NCBI GenBank assembly: GCA_023091665.1
Contig: JALJCQ010000026.1
Coordinates: 248,001 to 312,000, forward strand
Source of the DNA: Pythium myriotylum
Taxonomy: Eukaryota > Oomycota > Peronosporomycetes > Pythiales > Pythiaceae
Reading direction: 5' to 3'
DNA length: 64,000 nt
Under the pieces are notes generated by a model. That model ran no database searches and was not told the origin of the DNA. It saw nothing but the letters and a program-made list of their open reading frames with translations. The position numbers and the translations under genes are program-made. This document shows positions 29,574 through 39,770 of the stretch, piece after piece. Each line of letters begins with the position of its first letter. Position 1 is the first letter of the stretch.

Positions 29574-29759
29574 AGCCTTCGTTCGCCTCAGTTTTCAAGA
29601 CGGCAGCAGGGATTGACACAGTGAATTTTGATGGAACCTCGCTGTCGCATCTTGGACCATCTCCACGGTGATAGAAGCGATGAGAAGTGAATGCAACGTG
29701 CATTTCCATCCAAGGGATGCGGATCTACTTACTCTGTCACTCCTACAATAATCGAGGGT

Positions 29760-31454
29760 TTAGCAGCCATTGCCGCCAGCGATGATAAGACAAGAAGTGC
29801 TGGGGAAAATCCCCATCAAGTTGGTCATGACCGACCACACGAACGCAAACACAAGGCACACGACCGTGATGCCACCGACGATCTTGCTGTTTCCTCCTTT
29901 GCGCAGGAGCTCCTGTGCGGCTTCTTTCTGAGGTGGGAGAGCCACAAGGAAGACCCAAGAGAGGGCTGTGCTCGCATACATGACAAGGATGGAGTAGGTA
30001 ATGTCCCAGCGCACAGACTTTGTGTCGGTTTTGATGCGCTCGTTGGAGAAGTCCCAGTTGCGGTCGATGATGTTGGTGATCGTGGTAGCGAATGGGCTTC
30101 CCAAATTGGAGACGGTCGTGAGAAGACCGTACATGGCTCCCTCCTGGCCCTCGCCTGCAAGCTCGACAATCACGAATGTACCGACGAGGAAGTTGACACC
30201 GCTTGGGAGCTGAGCCGCAACAGGCAGGCCAAGCCAGAACCATTGGCTGCGCACAACGTCCCAAATCGTCAAGAACGATGTAAGTGCGTCCATCAATGTC
30301 GCAGTAAGACCCGTGACGACGATCATCCATCGCCAGTTCCAATGGAGACCATACTTTCCGGTGGCGGCGATACCAGCCAGATAAATGAACGAGCCGAGGA
30401 TTCCGAACAGTGTGCTGTTGAGAGGAGTGACGTGGACGAGGATGCTCTGAACAGGTGACGACGCGGTGTACGTGATGGCCGTAAGCATGTTGGCGAAGAA
30501 GAGGTAGAACATGACCTGGTACACGGCACGATTTTGCACGACACGCCAGAGATCGGCCATGTACGTAGAGAAGACGGCAGGCTCACGCTTCTCCTCCTTG
30601 ATGAAGAACCACGCGATAGGCAGAATTGGCGCCATGCATACTCCCAAAATGAGCATCAGCGCAGGGAAGCTCAGCGAGAAGTCGAAGTTGCCGCCGTACT
30701 GGTGACCATTAAATGCAAAACCAGTGATGAAGGCACCGACAATGTTGAACGCCGTGCGCGTGCCGTAAATGACGGACTGCGTGGTGCCTCGCTTCGCGAG
30801 TGGTTCGCGCTGGGCAAGCTCGACGACCATGCCGTCAGCACACACGTCGGAGAGAAGATACCCGAAAGCACTGAACATCATGAGCAGGACGTACTTGCCG
30901 CCACTGTCGGGTGCATTCTTGTTGGCACGAGCCACAGCCGCAGCATAAGCGTCCGGCTCAGAGTCCGGATCGATGTTGGCGTCCGATGGCTTGGCCCAGT
31001 AGGCATCTTCCATGGGCGTGAAGCCCATGACGAAGAGCATGATGATGCAAATGCTCCAGCCGATGATCATGTACGGACGACGGCGGTAACCGAAGATCGG
31101 TACACAATCGGAGAGGACGCCGTAGAGGAACTTGAATGACCATGGGAGCTGCACGAGTGTGGAGGCCGTGAGTGCAGTGCGGCCGGATGCGTTGAGGTAG
31201 TTTTGTAGTACAGGGTAGATGGTGTTGGGGAGCACGGCATCGACGAGACCGACAGCGGCGTACTGGAGGACTACGCCGATGTAGTCTTTGCTGAGGAGGT
31301 TGGGGACTCCTCCCGCTCGCAATGCTCCGTTCTCGAGTTCAAGGTCGGGAGTCTTCATGCCATTGTATCCATCGCCTTCTTTGTTGGCTGCGGAGACGCT
31401 GCTCACGAAGGAAGCGCGCTGGGCAATGTCGAGCTTGGTGGCCTTGGACGCCAT
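29760..31454 (-). CDS. Folate-biopterin transporter (BT1 family), copy 2
   Basis: This 564-residue paralogue of the preceding gene carries the same landmarks (GLVDAVLPNTIYPVLQNYL, PWSFKFLYGVLSDCVPIFG, RRRPYMIIGWSIC, FGYLLSDVCADGMVVELAQRE) and an identical-style C-terminus (PSTSCLIIAGGNGC versus DSTSCLIIAGGDGC). The start MASKATKLDIAQ was chosen over an in-frame ATG at 31592 because copy 1 aligns from there and an initiator lies just upstream. It is a plasma-membrane pterin/folate carrier by family. Codon use is less GC-extreme than in copy 1, suggesting that the two have diverged for some time. Confidence 0.9.
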   Translation of the reverse strand: MASKATKLDIAQRASFVSSVSAANKEGDGYNGMKTPDLELENGALRAGGVPNLLSKDYIGVVLQYAAVGLVDAVLPNTIYPVLQNYLNASGRTALTASTLVQLPWSFKFLYGVLSDCVPIFGYRRRPYMIIGWSICIIMLFVMGFTPMEDAYWAKPSDANIDPDSEPDAYAAAVARANKNAPDSGGKYVLLMMFSAFGYLLSDVCADGMVVELAQREPLAKRGTTQSVIYGTRTAFNIVGAFITGFAFNGHQYGGNFDFSLSFPALMLILGVCMAPILPIAWFFIKEEKREPAVFSTYMADLWRVVQNRAVYQVMFYLFFANMLTAITYTASSPVQSILVHVTPLNSTLFGILGSFIYLAGIAATGKYGLHWNWRWMIVVTGLTATLMDALTSFLTIWDVVRSQWFWLGLPVAAQLPSGVNFLVGTFVIVELAGEGQEGAMYGLLTTVSNLGSPFATTITNIIDRNWDFSNERIKTDTKSVRWDITYSILVMYASTALSWVFLVALPPQKEAAQELLRKGGNSKIVGGITVVCLVFAFVWSVMTNLMGIFPSTSCLIIAGGNGC

Positions 31455-31498
31455 GGCTTGGTCTCGATCGCTGGAGAGCCGAGTGTGCTCGAGGAGGC

Positions 31499-31512
31499 AG
31501 ATTGGAGAATGA
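31499..31512 (-). promoter_or_regulatory. Initiator plus flanking element, BT1 copy 2
   Basis: The minus strand reads TCATTCTCCAATCT, almost exactly TCATTYYNCAWTTT. It predicts a leader of about 55 nt for the ATG at 31454. Confidence 0.6.
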
Positions 31513-32921
31513 GGGAACGGCGATTGCTTCGACGCAAGCAGTGGTTGAGAGGTTTGGGGAGGTCGCTGCTTTCTGTTCTCTGTCTGGTTCATCAGCTCAC
31601 CCTCCTGACGCGTGCCAAAGTGACTGCAATCACACAGTATTCTAGGTGAGAAGCCAAGTGGCTACGATAACCATGACGTGAGAACAGCCACTTTTGGAGA
31701 TGATCTCAGTGTTATTCTTACTCCTGACGCTGTGGGAGAGGGGTTTACAACTCATCATTGATCTCGGTCAGCAAACTCTGACTGACGGGAGAGTTCGGTT
31801 TGCACGAATGCGCCGTACGTTTAATAATTACGCTGCCCGAGGGACCAAGGTCAAACGAATAATGGGCTCTCGTCTTTCCTGCAAAAGTGCACGCGCACCG
31901 CGTCATCACCGTTGATTGGTATTAGGCAGTTGCCAATTGAAGTGGTGAAAGCAGCGAGTCAACTCGTGAATCAGCCTCCACCTTCTGTTGTACTGTATCC
32001 ACTTTACGACTCGTCAAATAGCGACTAGTGCAACATTGCCATCTCACGAAATCCTACTGCAGTACCTTACTCAACGCGGCAGTTGAGGCGGGTCACAGGG
32101 TACTGAACAAAGATCGATCGCAGTCGAGTTTACAGCAACCCGCATATCCTACTGTATCGCGAGCTTGTGTATGCTCCACTCGCAACAAGTCAGCAATCAC
32201 CCGATTCACGAGTGATCTGAAAAGCAGCGGCTGCGTCGCTTCAGGATCAGTGGTGGCTTCAACAATCGATTTTCGAATTCTCAGAGGGAACGACTCGTTC
32301 CCTTTGAGAATTGGACCTGGCGAGAGGCTTGCAGTGTGAATTATAGTCTCACTGTAATTGCTCGGTTGCAATGCAGCGATGCTGGCCGACACCTCAACGA
32401 GAAACGCTGATCTTCAGGGACTTAACTCATACGCCGTGGACTACTGACTGCAGGCTGTCGCATAGGAAGCCACACGGATGAGAGGGCGGCAAGCTGCTCA
32501 TCATCACGAGTATCTGCTCCTGTGCGCAACGGAACAAGATTACTGTTCGCTTAGTGCTGACAAGACGGCTCCAGTTGTGCAGATCATATTTTGTCGGAAC
32601 TTGGAGCGAACGAACCAGTTTCGAATGAATTTGGACGGGTAGAGAACATTTGACCACCATTACGAGTTGCCGGAAGCTCTGTGACGGGGCAAATTGCTCC
32701 TTACCAACCACGCGTCAAGAACCACGAGCAACTTCAGCATGTGGAGAGATCAAATGGTTTGCTCCTGAAAAAATGCTTTGGATGATGTACAAGTGTTCGC
32801 AGATAATGCTCAAGATTTGCGGTTTCATGAACGCGACGCGCGGACATGCTGTGAGCACATGCTCTGCGATACATTCAAGGCACCACCCCGTCACAATCCA
32901 AGACCACCGAGTTTTGTGAAA
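31513..32921. other. Gene-poor stretch
   Basis: About 1.4 kb with lower GC than its surroundings and no convincing frame. It contains the palindrome at 32276-32312. Confidence 0.5.
32276..32312. repeat. 37-bp palindrome
   Basis: Eighteen-base arms (AATTCTCAGAGGGAACGA and TCGTTCCCTTTGAGAATT, one mismatch) around a single C. It is the same overall length as the repeat at 29537 but unrelated in sequence. Confidence 0.7.
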
Positions 32922-32928
32922 TCATTTT
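32922..32928 (+). promoter_or_regulatory. Initiator before the short G-alpha-like exon
   Basis: TCATTTT fits TCAYTYY and lies 7-13 bp upstream of the ATG at 32935. Confidence 0.35.
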
Positions 32929-32934
32929 GAAGAC

Positions 32935-33069
32935 ATGGACGCGACCCTGCCGTCATCGAGCAGCGTGGAGAGTGAGTCGACTGCCAACGCGAGCCATCTA
33001 AAGGATATTGACACTCAAGAACGGCGACTGCAGGCTATCACGCGAGTGCGTCTGCTGGGTGCTGGGTAA
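32935..33069 (+). pseudogene. Possible relic of a G-alpha first exon
   Basis: A 44-codon frame ends in LKDIDTQERRLQAITRVRLLGAG and then stops. In G-alpha subunits such a helix (IDxQL...) leads straight into LLLLGAGESGKST, the P-loop. Here the frame ends at GAG, and a good splice donor (GG followed by GTAAGC) overlaps that point at 33065. An acceptor at about 33089 would allow a frame to 33278 that has no G-alpha features (RPTTNSNQTIG...), so the P-loop and switch regions are missing. A decayed G-alpha fragment or a short unrelated gene are both possible. Confidence 0.3.
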
Positions 33070-33405
33070 GCTGCCGAGTGCGACACAGTCGTCCAACCAC
33101 AAACTCTAATCAAACGATTGGAACTTCGCGGACAGGTACAAGACGACGCAGCGCAATGTTGCAAACGATCGAGGCTCTTTCACATCCCACGGCACCAAAG
33201 CGAGCGACTTTGCTCTTCTCACCAGCTGAGAGCTCTGCCACCAGAATGCATTGCAACATGGGCCACGATTATCAATAATACCAAGCCACGACACCAATAA
33301 CACGATTGTCAAGACATATAATGCGACTCGAAGATTGCAATTTGGGCCGAGGGGCCGAACCAGTTCTGAGACTTCCGGTGGGGGCCGCCATGAGCCACTC
33401 GTTTC
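33070..33405. other. Intergenic
   Basis: Only the possible second exon of the G-alpha-like relic (to 33278) is worth noting. Confidence 0.3.
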
Positions 33406-33424
33406 TCCGGACTCCGGATCCGGA
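33406..33424 (+). promoter_or_regulatory. Three adjacent TCCGGA sites
   Basis: TCCGGA at 33406, 33413 and 33419 within 19 bp, about 650 bp upstream of the glutamate synthase ATG. Confidence 0.4.
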
Positions 33425-34001
33425 GGTTGAAGGGAGATGGGCGTTTTTTTTTGAGTTTTTTTTTTGGTTGGGCGTGTTTGGCCAAACGCCGGCACCACGT
33501 CCAAAACGCACGACTGTTTTCTTCAGTTCTCGACCTGTGAAAACGAATACTGAAGCTGAAGTGGGAGTGGAACCCTGCTTGTGCATTCACCGTCGGCGTT
33601 ATCACCAATATGCCCACCAGCGCGGACCTCCCGCCAGCCTCCGACGCCCTCCGCGCGCCTTTCTCTGCTCTTCGCCGCGCTCGAGACGACCGCGACGCCC
33701 CGCGCCAAATTGCTGCCCCGACGCGGCGCTGCCTCGCCGCGCAGCCTCTCCGTCCATTCCGCCGGTCTCGCATTGCGCGATCGCCAAACCTCTTACAATT
33801 TATATCGCCCACTTTTGTTTTCTCTTCCGATTCCATTCTGTTCCTCGTTTGGTGCTTCGATCACGAAAACAAAAACCCTGCAATGAATTGACTCGAATTG
33901 CACTCTAATTGCAGTTGAATTGCAATGAATTGCCACGAATTGACCGTCTGTGACGCTTCAGGAAGATGGGCACTCTTGGCATATCCTCCATGTTTCCTCA
34001 T
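33425..34001. other. Upstream region of the glutamate synthase gene
   Basis: Contains T-rich tracts (about 33444-33470) and repeated GAATTG words (33885-33945). No gene is accepted. Confidence 0.4.
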
Positions 34002-34008
34002 TCACTTC
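34002..34008 (+). promoter_or_regulatory. Initiator of the glutamate synthase gene
   Basis: TCACTTC fits TCAYTYY and lies 68-74 bp before the ATG at 34076; a pyrimidine-rich leader follows. Confidence 0.5.
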
Positions 34009-34075
34009 AGAATCGCCCGCGTGGGCCCCACCTCTCTCTCTCTTCCTCTCTCTTCCTCTCTCCTCCTTCGCCGCC

Positions 34076-35698
34076 ATGCTCGCTCGCTCGCCGCTGCGCG
34101 CGGCCCGCCGCCCCTCGCGCCTGCTCGCGGCGCGCGCGCGTAGCTCCTCGGCGGCGCCCGAGCTCTTCGAGCGCCGCGACGGCTCGCAGGGCGCGATCGT
34201 GAGCGAGCGCGCGTTCATCGACTTCAAGCGGCAGCCCGACGCGTACCGCGACCCGGTGGAGCGGCTCCACGACTGGGGCGAGATCAACACGCCGACGCGC
34301 GACCCGAGCGAGCGCAAGGTGCAGGCCGCGCGCTGCATGGACTGCGGCACGCCCTTTTGCCAGACCAACACGGGCTGCCCCGTCAACAACCTCATCCCCG
34401 AGTGGAACGAGCTCGTCTTCCGCGACGAGTGGAAAGAAGCCATCGACCGGCTCCACAAGACCAACAACTTTCCCGAGTTCACGGGCCGCGTCTGCCCGGC
34501 GCCCTGCGAGTCGGCCTGCGTCGCCGGCCTCATCGACGACCCGATCACGATCAAGAACAACGAGTACGCCATCGTCGACCGCGCGTGGGAAGAAGGCTGG
34601 ATCGTGCCGCGCATCCCGCGCCGCAACGGGCTCAAGGTCGCCGTCATCGGCTCGGGCCCCGCGGGGCTCGCGGCCGCTGACCAGCTCAACCAAAAGGGCT
34701 ACTCGGTCACGGTCTACGAGCGCGAGGACCGCATCGGCGGGCTGCTCATGTACGGGATCCCTAACATGAAGCTCGAGAAGAAGACTGTCGACCGCCGCGT
34801 GAACCTGCTGCGTGAGGAAGGCATCGAGTTCGTCACGAACGCCGAGGTCGGCGTGAACCTGCCGATCGAGAAGCTGCAGAGCGAGAACGACGCTGTCGTG
34901 CTCTGCATCGGCTCGACCGTGCCGCGTGATGTCGGAGATGTGCCCGGGCGCCACCTCAAGGGCATCCACTACGCGATGGAGTTCCTCACGAAGAACCAGA
35001 AGCGGCTACTGCTCACGGTCGATGGCAAGCTCCAGAGTGGATGGGACCGCAACTTTGTCACGGCCGAGGGCAAGGACGTTGTCGTCATTGGCGGCGGTGA
35101 CACGGGCACGGACTGTATCGCGACGGCCATGCGCCACCGCTGCAAGTCGGTCGTGAACCTTGAGATCAACCTCACGCCACCACCGACGCGCGCGCCGAAC
35201 AACCCGTGGCCCGAGTACCCGCGCATCTACGGCATCGATTACGGCCACGCCGAAGTGCGTGCGGTCTTTGACCGCGACCCGCGTGAGTATGGCGTGTTCA
35301 CGCGCGGCTTCAAGGGCAACGACAAGGGCGAAGTTACGCACGTGATCACGCAAAAGGCCATCAAGAACCGTGAGACCGGCGTGATCACGCCGATCGAAAA
35401 CTCGGAGGAAGAAATCCCAGCCGATCTCGTTCTCTTCTCGATGGGCTTTTCGCACCCGGAGCAGCAGCTCGCCGAGAAGCTCAACCTCGAGATCGACCAG
35501 CGCCGCAACATCCGTGCCGAGTACGGCCAGTACCAGACGTCGGTCGAAGGCGTGTTCGCTGCTGGTGACTGCCGTCGCGGCCAGTCGCTCGTAGTGTGGG
35601 CCATCCACGAAGGCCGCAGCGTGGCCGACGCCGTGGAGAAGTACTTCCTGAACGAGGGCTTCCAGCCGGAGGTGGACCACAACCAGCGCTACGTATAG
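34076..35698 (+). CDS. gltD: NAD(P)H glutamate synthase small-subunit-like protein, putatively mitochondrial
   Basis: The ATG in GCCGCCATG context gives 540 residues. The Arg/Ala/Ser-rich, acid-free N-terminus ([19 protein letters not shown]) looks like a mitochondrial presequence. Next is the iron-sulfur N-terminal domain with its cysteines ([18 protein letters not shown] and [12 protein letters not shown]). Two dinucleotide-binding folds follow: [18 protein letters not shown] with the acidic end of strand 2 (VTVYERED), and [18 protein letters not shown]. The C-terminal FAD-contact motif [19 protein letters not shown] is intact. The small subunit feeds electrons from NAD(P)H to the glutamine-dependent glutamate synthase; here it is a separate gene, not fused as in many fungi and plants. 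A related standalone oxidoreductase role is possible. Confidence 0.85.
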   Translation: MLARSPLRAARRPSRLLAARARSSSAAPELFERRDGSQGAIVSERAFIDFKRQPDAYRDPVERLHDWGEINTPTRDPSERKVQAARCMDCGTPFCQTNTGCPVNNLIPEWNELVFRDEWKEAIDRLHKTNNFPEFTGRVCPAPCESACVAGLIDDPITIKNNEYAIVDRAWEEGWIVPRIPRRNGLKVAVIGSGPAGLAAADQLNQKGYSVTVYEREDRIGGLLMYGIPNMKLEKKTVDRRVNLLREEGIEFVTNAEVGVNLPIEKLQSENDAVVLCIGSTVPRDVGDVPGRHLKGIHYAMEFLTKNQKRLLLTVDGKLQSGWDRNFVTAEGKDVVVIGGGDTGTDCIATAMRHRCKSVVNLEINLTPPPTRAPNNPWPEYPRIYGIDYGHAEVRAVFDRDPREYGVFTRGFKGNDKGEVTHVITQKAIKNRETGVITPIENSEEEIPADLVLFSMGFSHPEQQLAEKLNLEIDQRRNIRAEYGQYQTSVEGVFAAGDCRRGQSLVVWAIHEGRSVADAVEKYFLNEGFQPEVDHNQRYV

Positions 35699-36017
35699 AC
35701 TCGTCTCGTCGGTCTCCCATCGTCCTTCTCAGCTCTTTGCGTCCCAAGTCTGTCGACCCACGACCCGACCTTGCCCTTCACTATAGACCCACGCGTGCTC
35801 TCTCCACCACACGACTGACCACGCTCGCAAGGACCGTCGCTCGCCATGTAATGCGCATACTTTCTCTTGGAGTCGCTCGTATGTGCATTCACAGTCTAGT
35901 ATGGTAAATATATGCACCACATCGTAATTTACACATTCAATTGTTTAGATCCGTAATGGAGCTGCTCACATGGCTACATTTTTGGTCCGTGGAAAGGCGG
36001 TCTGAGTTGCCTTTCCT
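35699..36017. other. Tail-to-tail intergenic
   Basis: About 320 bp of 3' flanking DNA shared by convergent genes; nothing recognised. Confidence 0.4.
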
Positions 36018-38027
36018 TCACAGCTTGATGATTGGCACGACGCCGCGCAATTCGCGTATGCCACGCAGACGCGCCTGCGTCTTCGCGTCGCTTAAAGCGT
36101 CCGCGTCGGCCGCCTCGTCTTCCGGCTCGTGGTGAGCGTTGTAGCGCAAGTCGAGGATCCGCACGCCCTTTAGCATGGACACGTCGCGTACACTTCGGCA
36201 ATCGCTAAGGTTGAGTACATGCACACGCGACAGGGCTGAGACATCCTCGACGTTCGCACAGCCCGAGAGGTTGAGCGAGTGCAGCTGGCCTAGTGCAGAG
36301 ACGTCGACGACTTTCTTGCAGTGCTTGAGTATCAACGTGTGCACACTCGCGAGCGCCGAGACGTCGCAGACCATGTGGCAGTAGCTCAAGTCGAGCGTGT
36401 GCACGCGCGTGAGCGCTGATACATCGGAGAGACGTGGACAACCAGCGAGTTTCAGCACACGAACGTTGCGCAGAGGCGAGACATCGTCGAGCGCGTCGCA
36501 GAACCGCAGGTCGACTTCTCTCGCGCCGGCCAACGGCGACACGTCGTCGAGCAGCGGACATCCAGACAAGTTCACTCGGCGTACACCGATAAGAGCGGTG
36601 ATATCGCGCAAGTTAACACAGCGATATGCGTTGAGCACGGTGATCCCCGTGATACCATTGAGGGTTTCGATCGAGCGGCAGAAGCTAATGTCGAGTTCGT
36701 AGATGTCTCGGAGGCCACCGAGGTCACTGACGGCTTGGCATCGACTGAGCACGAGCTTCCGCAGGCCGCATAGGTGGCCAACACTCGAGATGTGCTTGCT
36801 GTTGGAGATGTCGAGCTCTTGGAGGACTCGATTTGCTCCAAGCATCGAGATGTCAGAGACGGCGTCACAGTTTCGCATGATCAGAACGCGGACACCAGTA
36901 AGAGACGACACGTCGCTCACTTGCTTACACATGGACAAGTCAAGTACTTCGACAGATCCAAGCGCCGACACGTCGCTAACATTCGTGCAGCCACTGAGAT
37001 CGAGCTCTCGAACGTTGCCTAATGCCGAGACATCGATGACCCCAAGACACTTGCGGAGCTTGAGGCAACGCACTGAGCCCAACGCACTCACGTCCGTGAC
37101 GTTTATACAACCGGAGAGTGAAAGCGACTTGACGCCTCCCAGTCTGCTCACGTCACACAACCCGATACAGCCGCCCAGATTGAGCTCTTCGACGCCGCCA
37201 AGACACGCCACGTCAGTGAGCTGAGGGCAGTTCCGAAGGCTGACACGTCTGACGTTGCGCAGTGGTGAGACGTCTTCGACACCGCGACATACGTTTAGAT
37301 ACACTGCCTCGCAACGAGCAAGCGGCGAAAGATCCTCGACGTTGTGGCAATACGAGAGGTCGACGATCTTGGACTCGCGGAGAAACGAGACGTCGCGCAA
37401 CTGGCTGCAGTAGCTGAGATCAACTTGCGCGGTGCCTGTGACGCAATCCAAGCCTTCAATGATCGCGCAGCCGCTGAGATCCAGCGCGCGGAGCTTGTTG
37501 ATCCCGTCGAAGAGCCGGACGCGGTAGATCCCGGACAAGTTGAGGCGGTGTACATGCGCGTCATCAATGGCTTGCTGTAAGGCTGGCGAACACGAGTACG
37601 CACGATCGCCGTCCACGTTGGCACGAGCGTCGTGGGTCACGACCACCGGCTCGTCTTCGGGCTCGGGCTCTCGCTCGAGGTGCGCGAAGATGGTCTCCTC
37701 GCGTTGTTGCTGGTTATTGTCCTCTGTGGCCTTCTTCTCGTCCGATGGCAGTGGCTGCAACGTCACGTTCGTCAGGTTGCGCCAGATCCGCCGCAGCTTC
37801 TGGAAGTCGGGAACCGAGCACACGAGGCGCGCCTCCATGCGCAATCGCACGCGGTCGTGGAGGATCGCGTAGAAGACGTGGTTGAGTTCAGCGAGTGCCA
37901 CTGCTTCAGGCAGCGTGAGCAACGGGACGACGTGGGAGTCATAGAGCTCCACGGGGAGCGCATCCTGCAGGAAACAACGCGACGACGCGGATGCGCGACG
38001 AGACATGAGCAGTGTGCTTGGAGCCAT
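36018..38027 (-). CDS. Leucine-rich-repeat protein with ~20-residue repeats
   Basis: The start MAPSTLLMSRR gives 669 residues; an ATG at 38180 would add 51 residues of lower quality. After an F-box-like or helical N-terminus (about 20-75, LPVELYDSHVVPLLTLPEAVALAELNHVF) and an acidic linker, about 22 LRR units fill residues 160-640. Each is about 20-23 residues with the consensus L-x-L-S-x-C-x-x-V-x-D-V-S-x-L-x-x-V, for example VHTLDLSYCHMVCDVSALAS. The pattern resembles the cysteine-containing LRRs of F-box proteins and of kinetoplastid LRR proteins. It is likely a cytosolic or nuclear protein-binding scaffold, possibly a ubiquitin-ligase substrate adaptor. No signal peptide or kinase domain is present. 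Confidence 0.8.
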   Translation of the reverse strand: MAPSTLLMSRRASASSRCFLQDALPVELYDSHVVPLLTLPEAVALAELNHVFYAILHDRVRLRMEARLVCSVPDFQKLRRIWRNLTNVTLQPLPSDEKKATEDNNQQQREETIFAHLEREPEPEDEPVVVTHDARANVDGDRAYSCSPALQQAIDDAHVHRLNLSGIYRVRLFDGINKLRALDLSGCAIIEGLDCVTGTAQVDLSYCSQLRDVSFLRESKIVDLSYCHNVEDLSPLARCEAVYLNVCRGVEDVSPLRNVRRVSLRNCPQLTDVACLGGVEELNLGGCIGLCDVSRLGGVKSLSLSGCINVTDVSALGSVRCLKLRKCLGVIDVSALGNVRELDLSGCTNVSDVSALGSVEVLDLSMCKQVSDVSSLTGVRVLIMRNCDAVSDISMLGANRVLQELDISNSKHISSVGHLCGLRKLVLSRCQAVSDLGGLRDIYELDISFCRSIETLNGITGITVLNAYRCVNLRDITALIGVRRVNLSGCPLLDDVSPLAGAREVDLRFCDALDDVSPLRNVRVLKLAGCPRLSDVSALTRVHTLDLSYCHMVCDVSALASVHTLILKHCKKVVDVSALGQLHSLNLSGCANVEDVSALSRVHVLNLSDCRSVRDVSMLKGVRILDLRYNAHHEPEDEAADADALSDAKTQARLRGIRELRGVVPIIKL

Positions 38028-38044
38028 CGCGGTGGTAACACAAA

Positions 38045-38066
38045 GGTCTCTAAGCACGTAGAGACC
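38045..38066. repeat. Short inverted repeat at the LRR gene start
   Basis: GGTCTCTA and TAGAGACC, perfect 8-bp arms 6 bp apart, 18-39 bp upstream of the ATG at 38027. It shares the GGTCTC core of the recurrent 13-mer. Confidence 0.45.
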
Positions 38067-39223
38067 GACGCGGTTCGACTCGCTGACTCCGCGTCGACTT
38101 GGTCGCTGTGAGGGAGGAGTTCGGTCAGCTGGCGCATTTGCCTTGCAAGGCCATCTCGCGTGGCGGCAGAGGGCAGGCACGTCGGTGCCATCCGGTTAGC
38201 AGGCGACTGGCGACCATGGGAGCGAGTCTCGATGTTTGGGAGACCGTCCTGTCTAGGAATACAGCGATTTGATTGGCGGATGAGAGGAAATCAAGCGATC
38301 TGATTGGTTGGATGGCCGTAGCTGCTCGTGAAGGACGTTTGGACACGGCCAGTCACGCCCATTGCGACTGATTCTTTTCGCGTGATTGCACGACAATGGA
38401 GATGCGAGTATACACGACGCGACGAAGGTCGTCTGGAGGATCAGATCTCGCAAATCTTTGCTCGACTGGCCAGTGAGGGGGGGGGGGATTTGCCCGCGTC
38501 TTCCTCCCTGGGCGTCCCAATCAAAGGACATCCTCGTCTCGGGAAGGCATGCAATGCAGTGGTGTGTGTGGCGTCACGGATGGGCTCGAGCCCTGACTGG
38601 CTGGGAGTGAGCCGTGTCAACTGGCCACGCGTCGGTCTGCTGACATTCACAGAGCTGTAGAGTACGCGTACTGTATTATTATATACCCGGTGCTCTGAGA
38701 TTTCTGGAGTGTCTATTTCTCTCTCTCTGCGACTGGATTGCAGGCTGACGTACCGCCCTGCGACAGCCCGCGGCCTGTATCTGCTCGTCCTGCATGTCCT
38801 CAACGCTGCCGTGCTCGCCGGCACCTTCAAATGTTTAGCAGCGCGTCACTCGTGCAGAACCTGACCATCCCAAGCCGACTGAGATACCCACGACTGTACG
38901 GTACAGCTGTACTACTACATCTCCAACTCTGCGGACTCGAGCTCAGGAAGCACTCCCACAGTGACCTATCTCTTGACGGTCTCAGCAAACCGCACCGAGC
39001 GGAGTGCGAAAATCCCCCGACAAAGACGCGAAAGACTCGAAAGTCAAGGAACTCGGAGCCAAGACATCCAAGCCTCTGCAGCGGCGCCCACCAAACCGAA
39101 CGGCTTGGGCTGCATAGAGTGGCATCCGTTGTTGACGCCGACTGGGTTCAAATTAGTCTGTCGGGACTTTCCCAACCTAGAGCTCGGGATGAAACCAAGT
39201 TCTGGACCATCAAAGTTGGCATC
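38067..39223. other. Intergenic between divergent genes
   Basis: Contains an 11-G run (38477-38487), a CCAATCA-type box (about 38270-38310, both strands) and no accepted gene. Confidence 0.4.
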
Positions 39224-39300
39224 TCCGGACGAGAGAACCCAGCTCTGGATGGAACCGCGACTGGGTCCGGAGAGAGACAGCCACTACAGGCGCCTCCGGA
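39224..39300 (+). promoter_or_regulatory. TCCGGA cluster
   Basis: TCCGGA at 39224, 39266 and 39295, about 470-550 bp upstream of the START/FYVE gene at 39771. Confidence 0.35.
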
Positions 39301-39770
39301 CGCGGCCACTGTCCGCCCCAATCTGCCGGATCCAATCCAGAGATTCCCAAGGCGTGCTCGCTGGCTTTCTTGGGATGCACCTGGAAGAAACCCAAAAACC
39401 TCCAAACACAAAACGCGCCTGTCGCGTGCACCCTCCCTGCGATCAGCTGCCGCAACCACCTGGTCGCTCTCTCCCCTTCGTCCCCGTCTGCCCCCCGTCG
39501 TCGTGGGCGCCAGATGCCGCCGCCGCGCTCCTCTCCCCCGGACGGTCAACCGCGGCGGAGATTGTTCTCCGCCGGCCCACAACTTTTGCAGACGACGCCG
39601 ACTGATCCTCGGACCGAGAACCAGACGGCGGGTCCTGTCCGGTCGATCCCCTCGCCGCTCGCCTCGTCCCCAGCGCAAATCCGTTCTCCTCTTGTTCTCC
39701 GCTCCGCCCAATCGGTTCTCCGCCGCATCGCGACTCCATCTTCGCGCTCGGGAAGGCCGCGCCGCCGTGC

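Noticed and set aside
32028..32339. 103-codon frame across the palindrome
   Set aside because: It reads through the inverted repeat; no family resemblance.
38477..38487. Run of 11 G
   Set aside because: Simple homopolymer; could be length error or microsatellite, not treated as functional.
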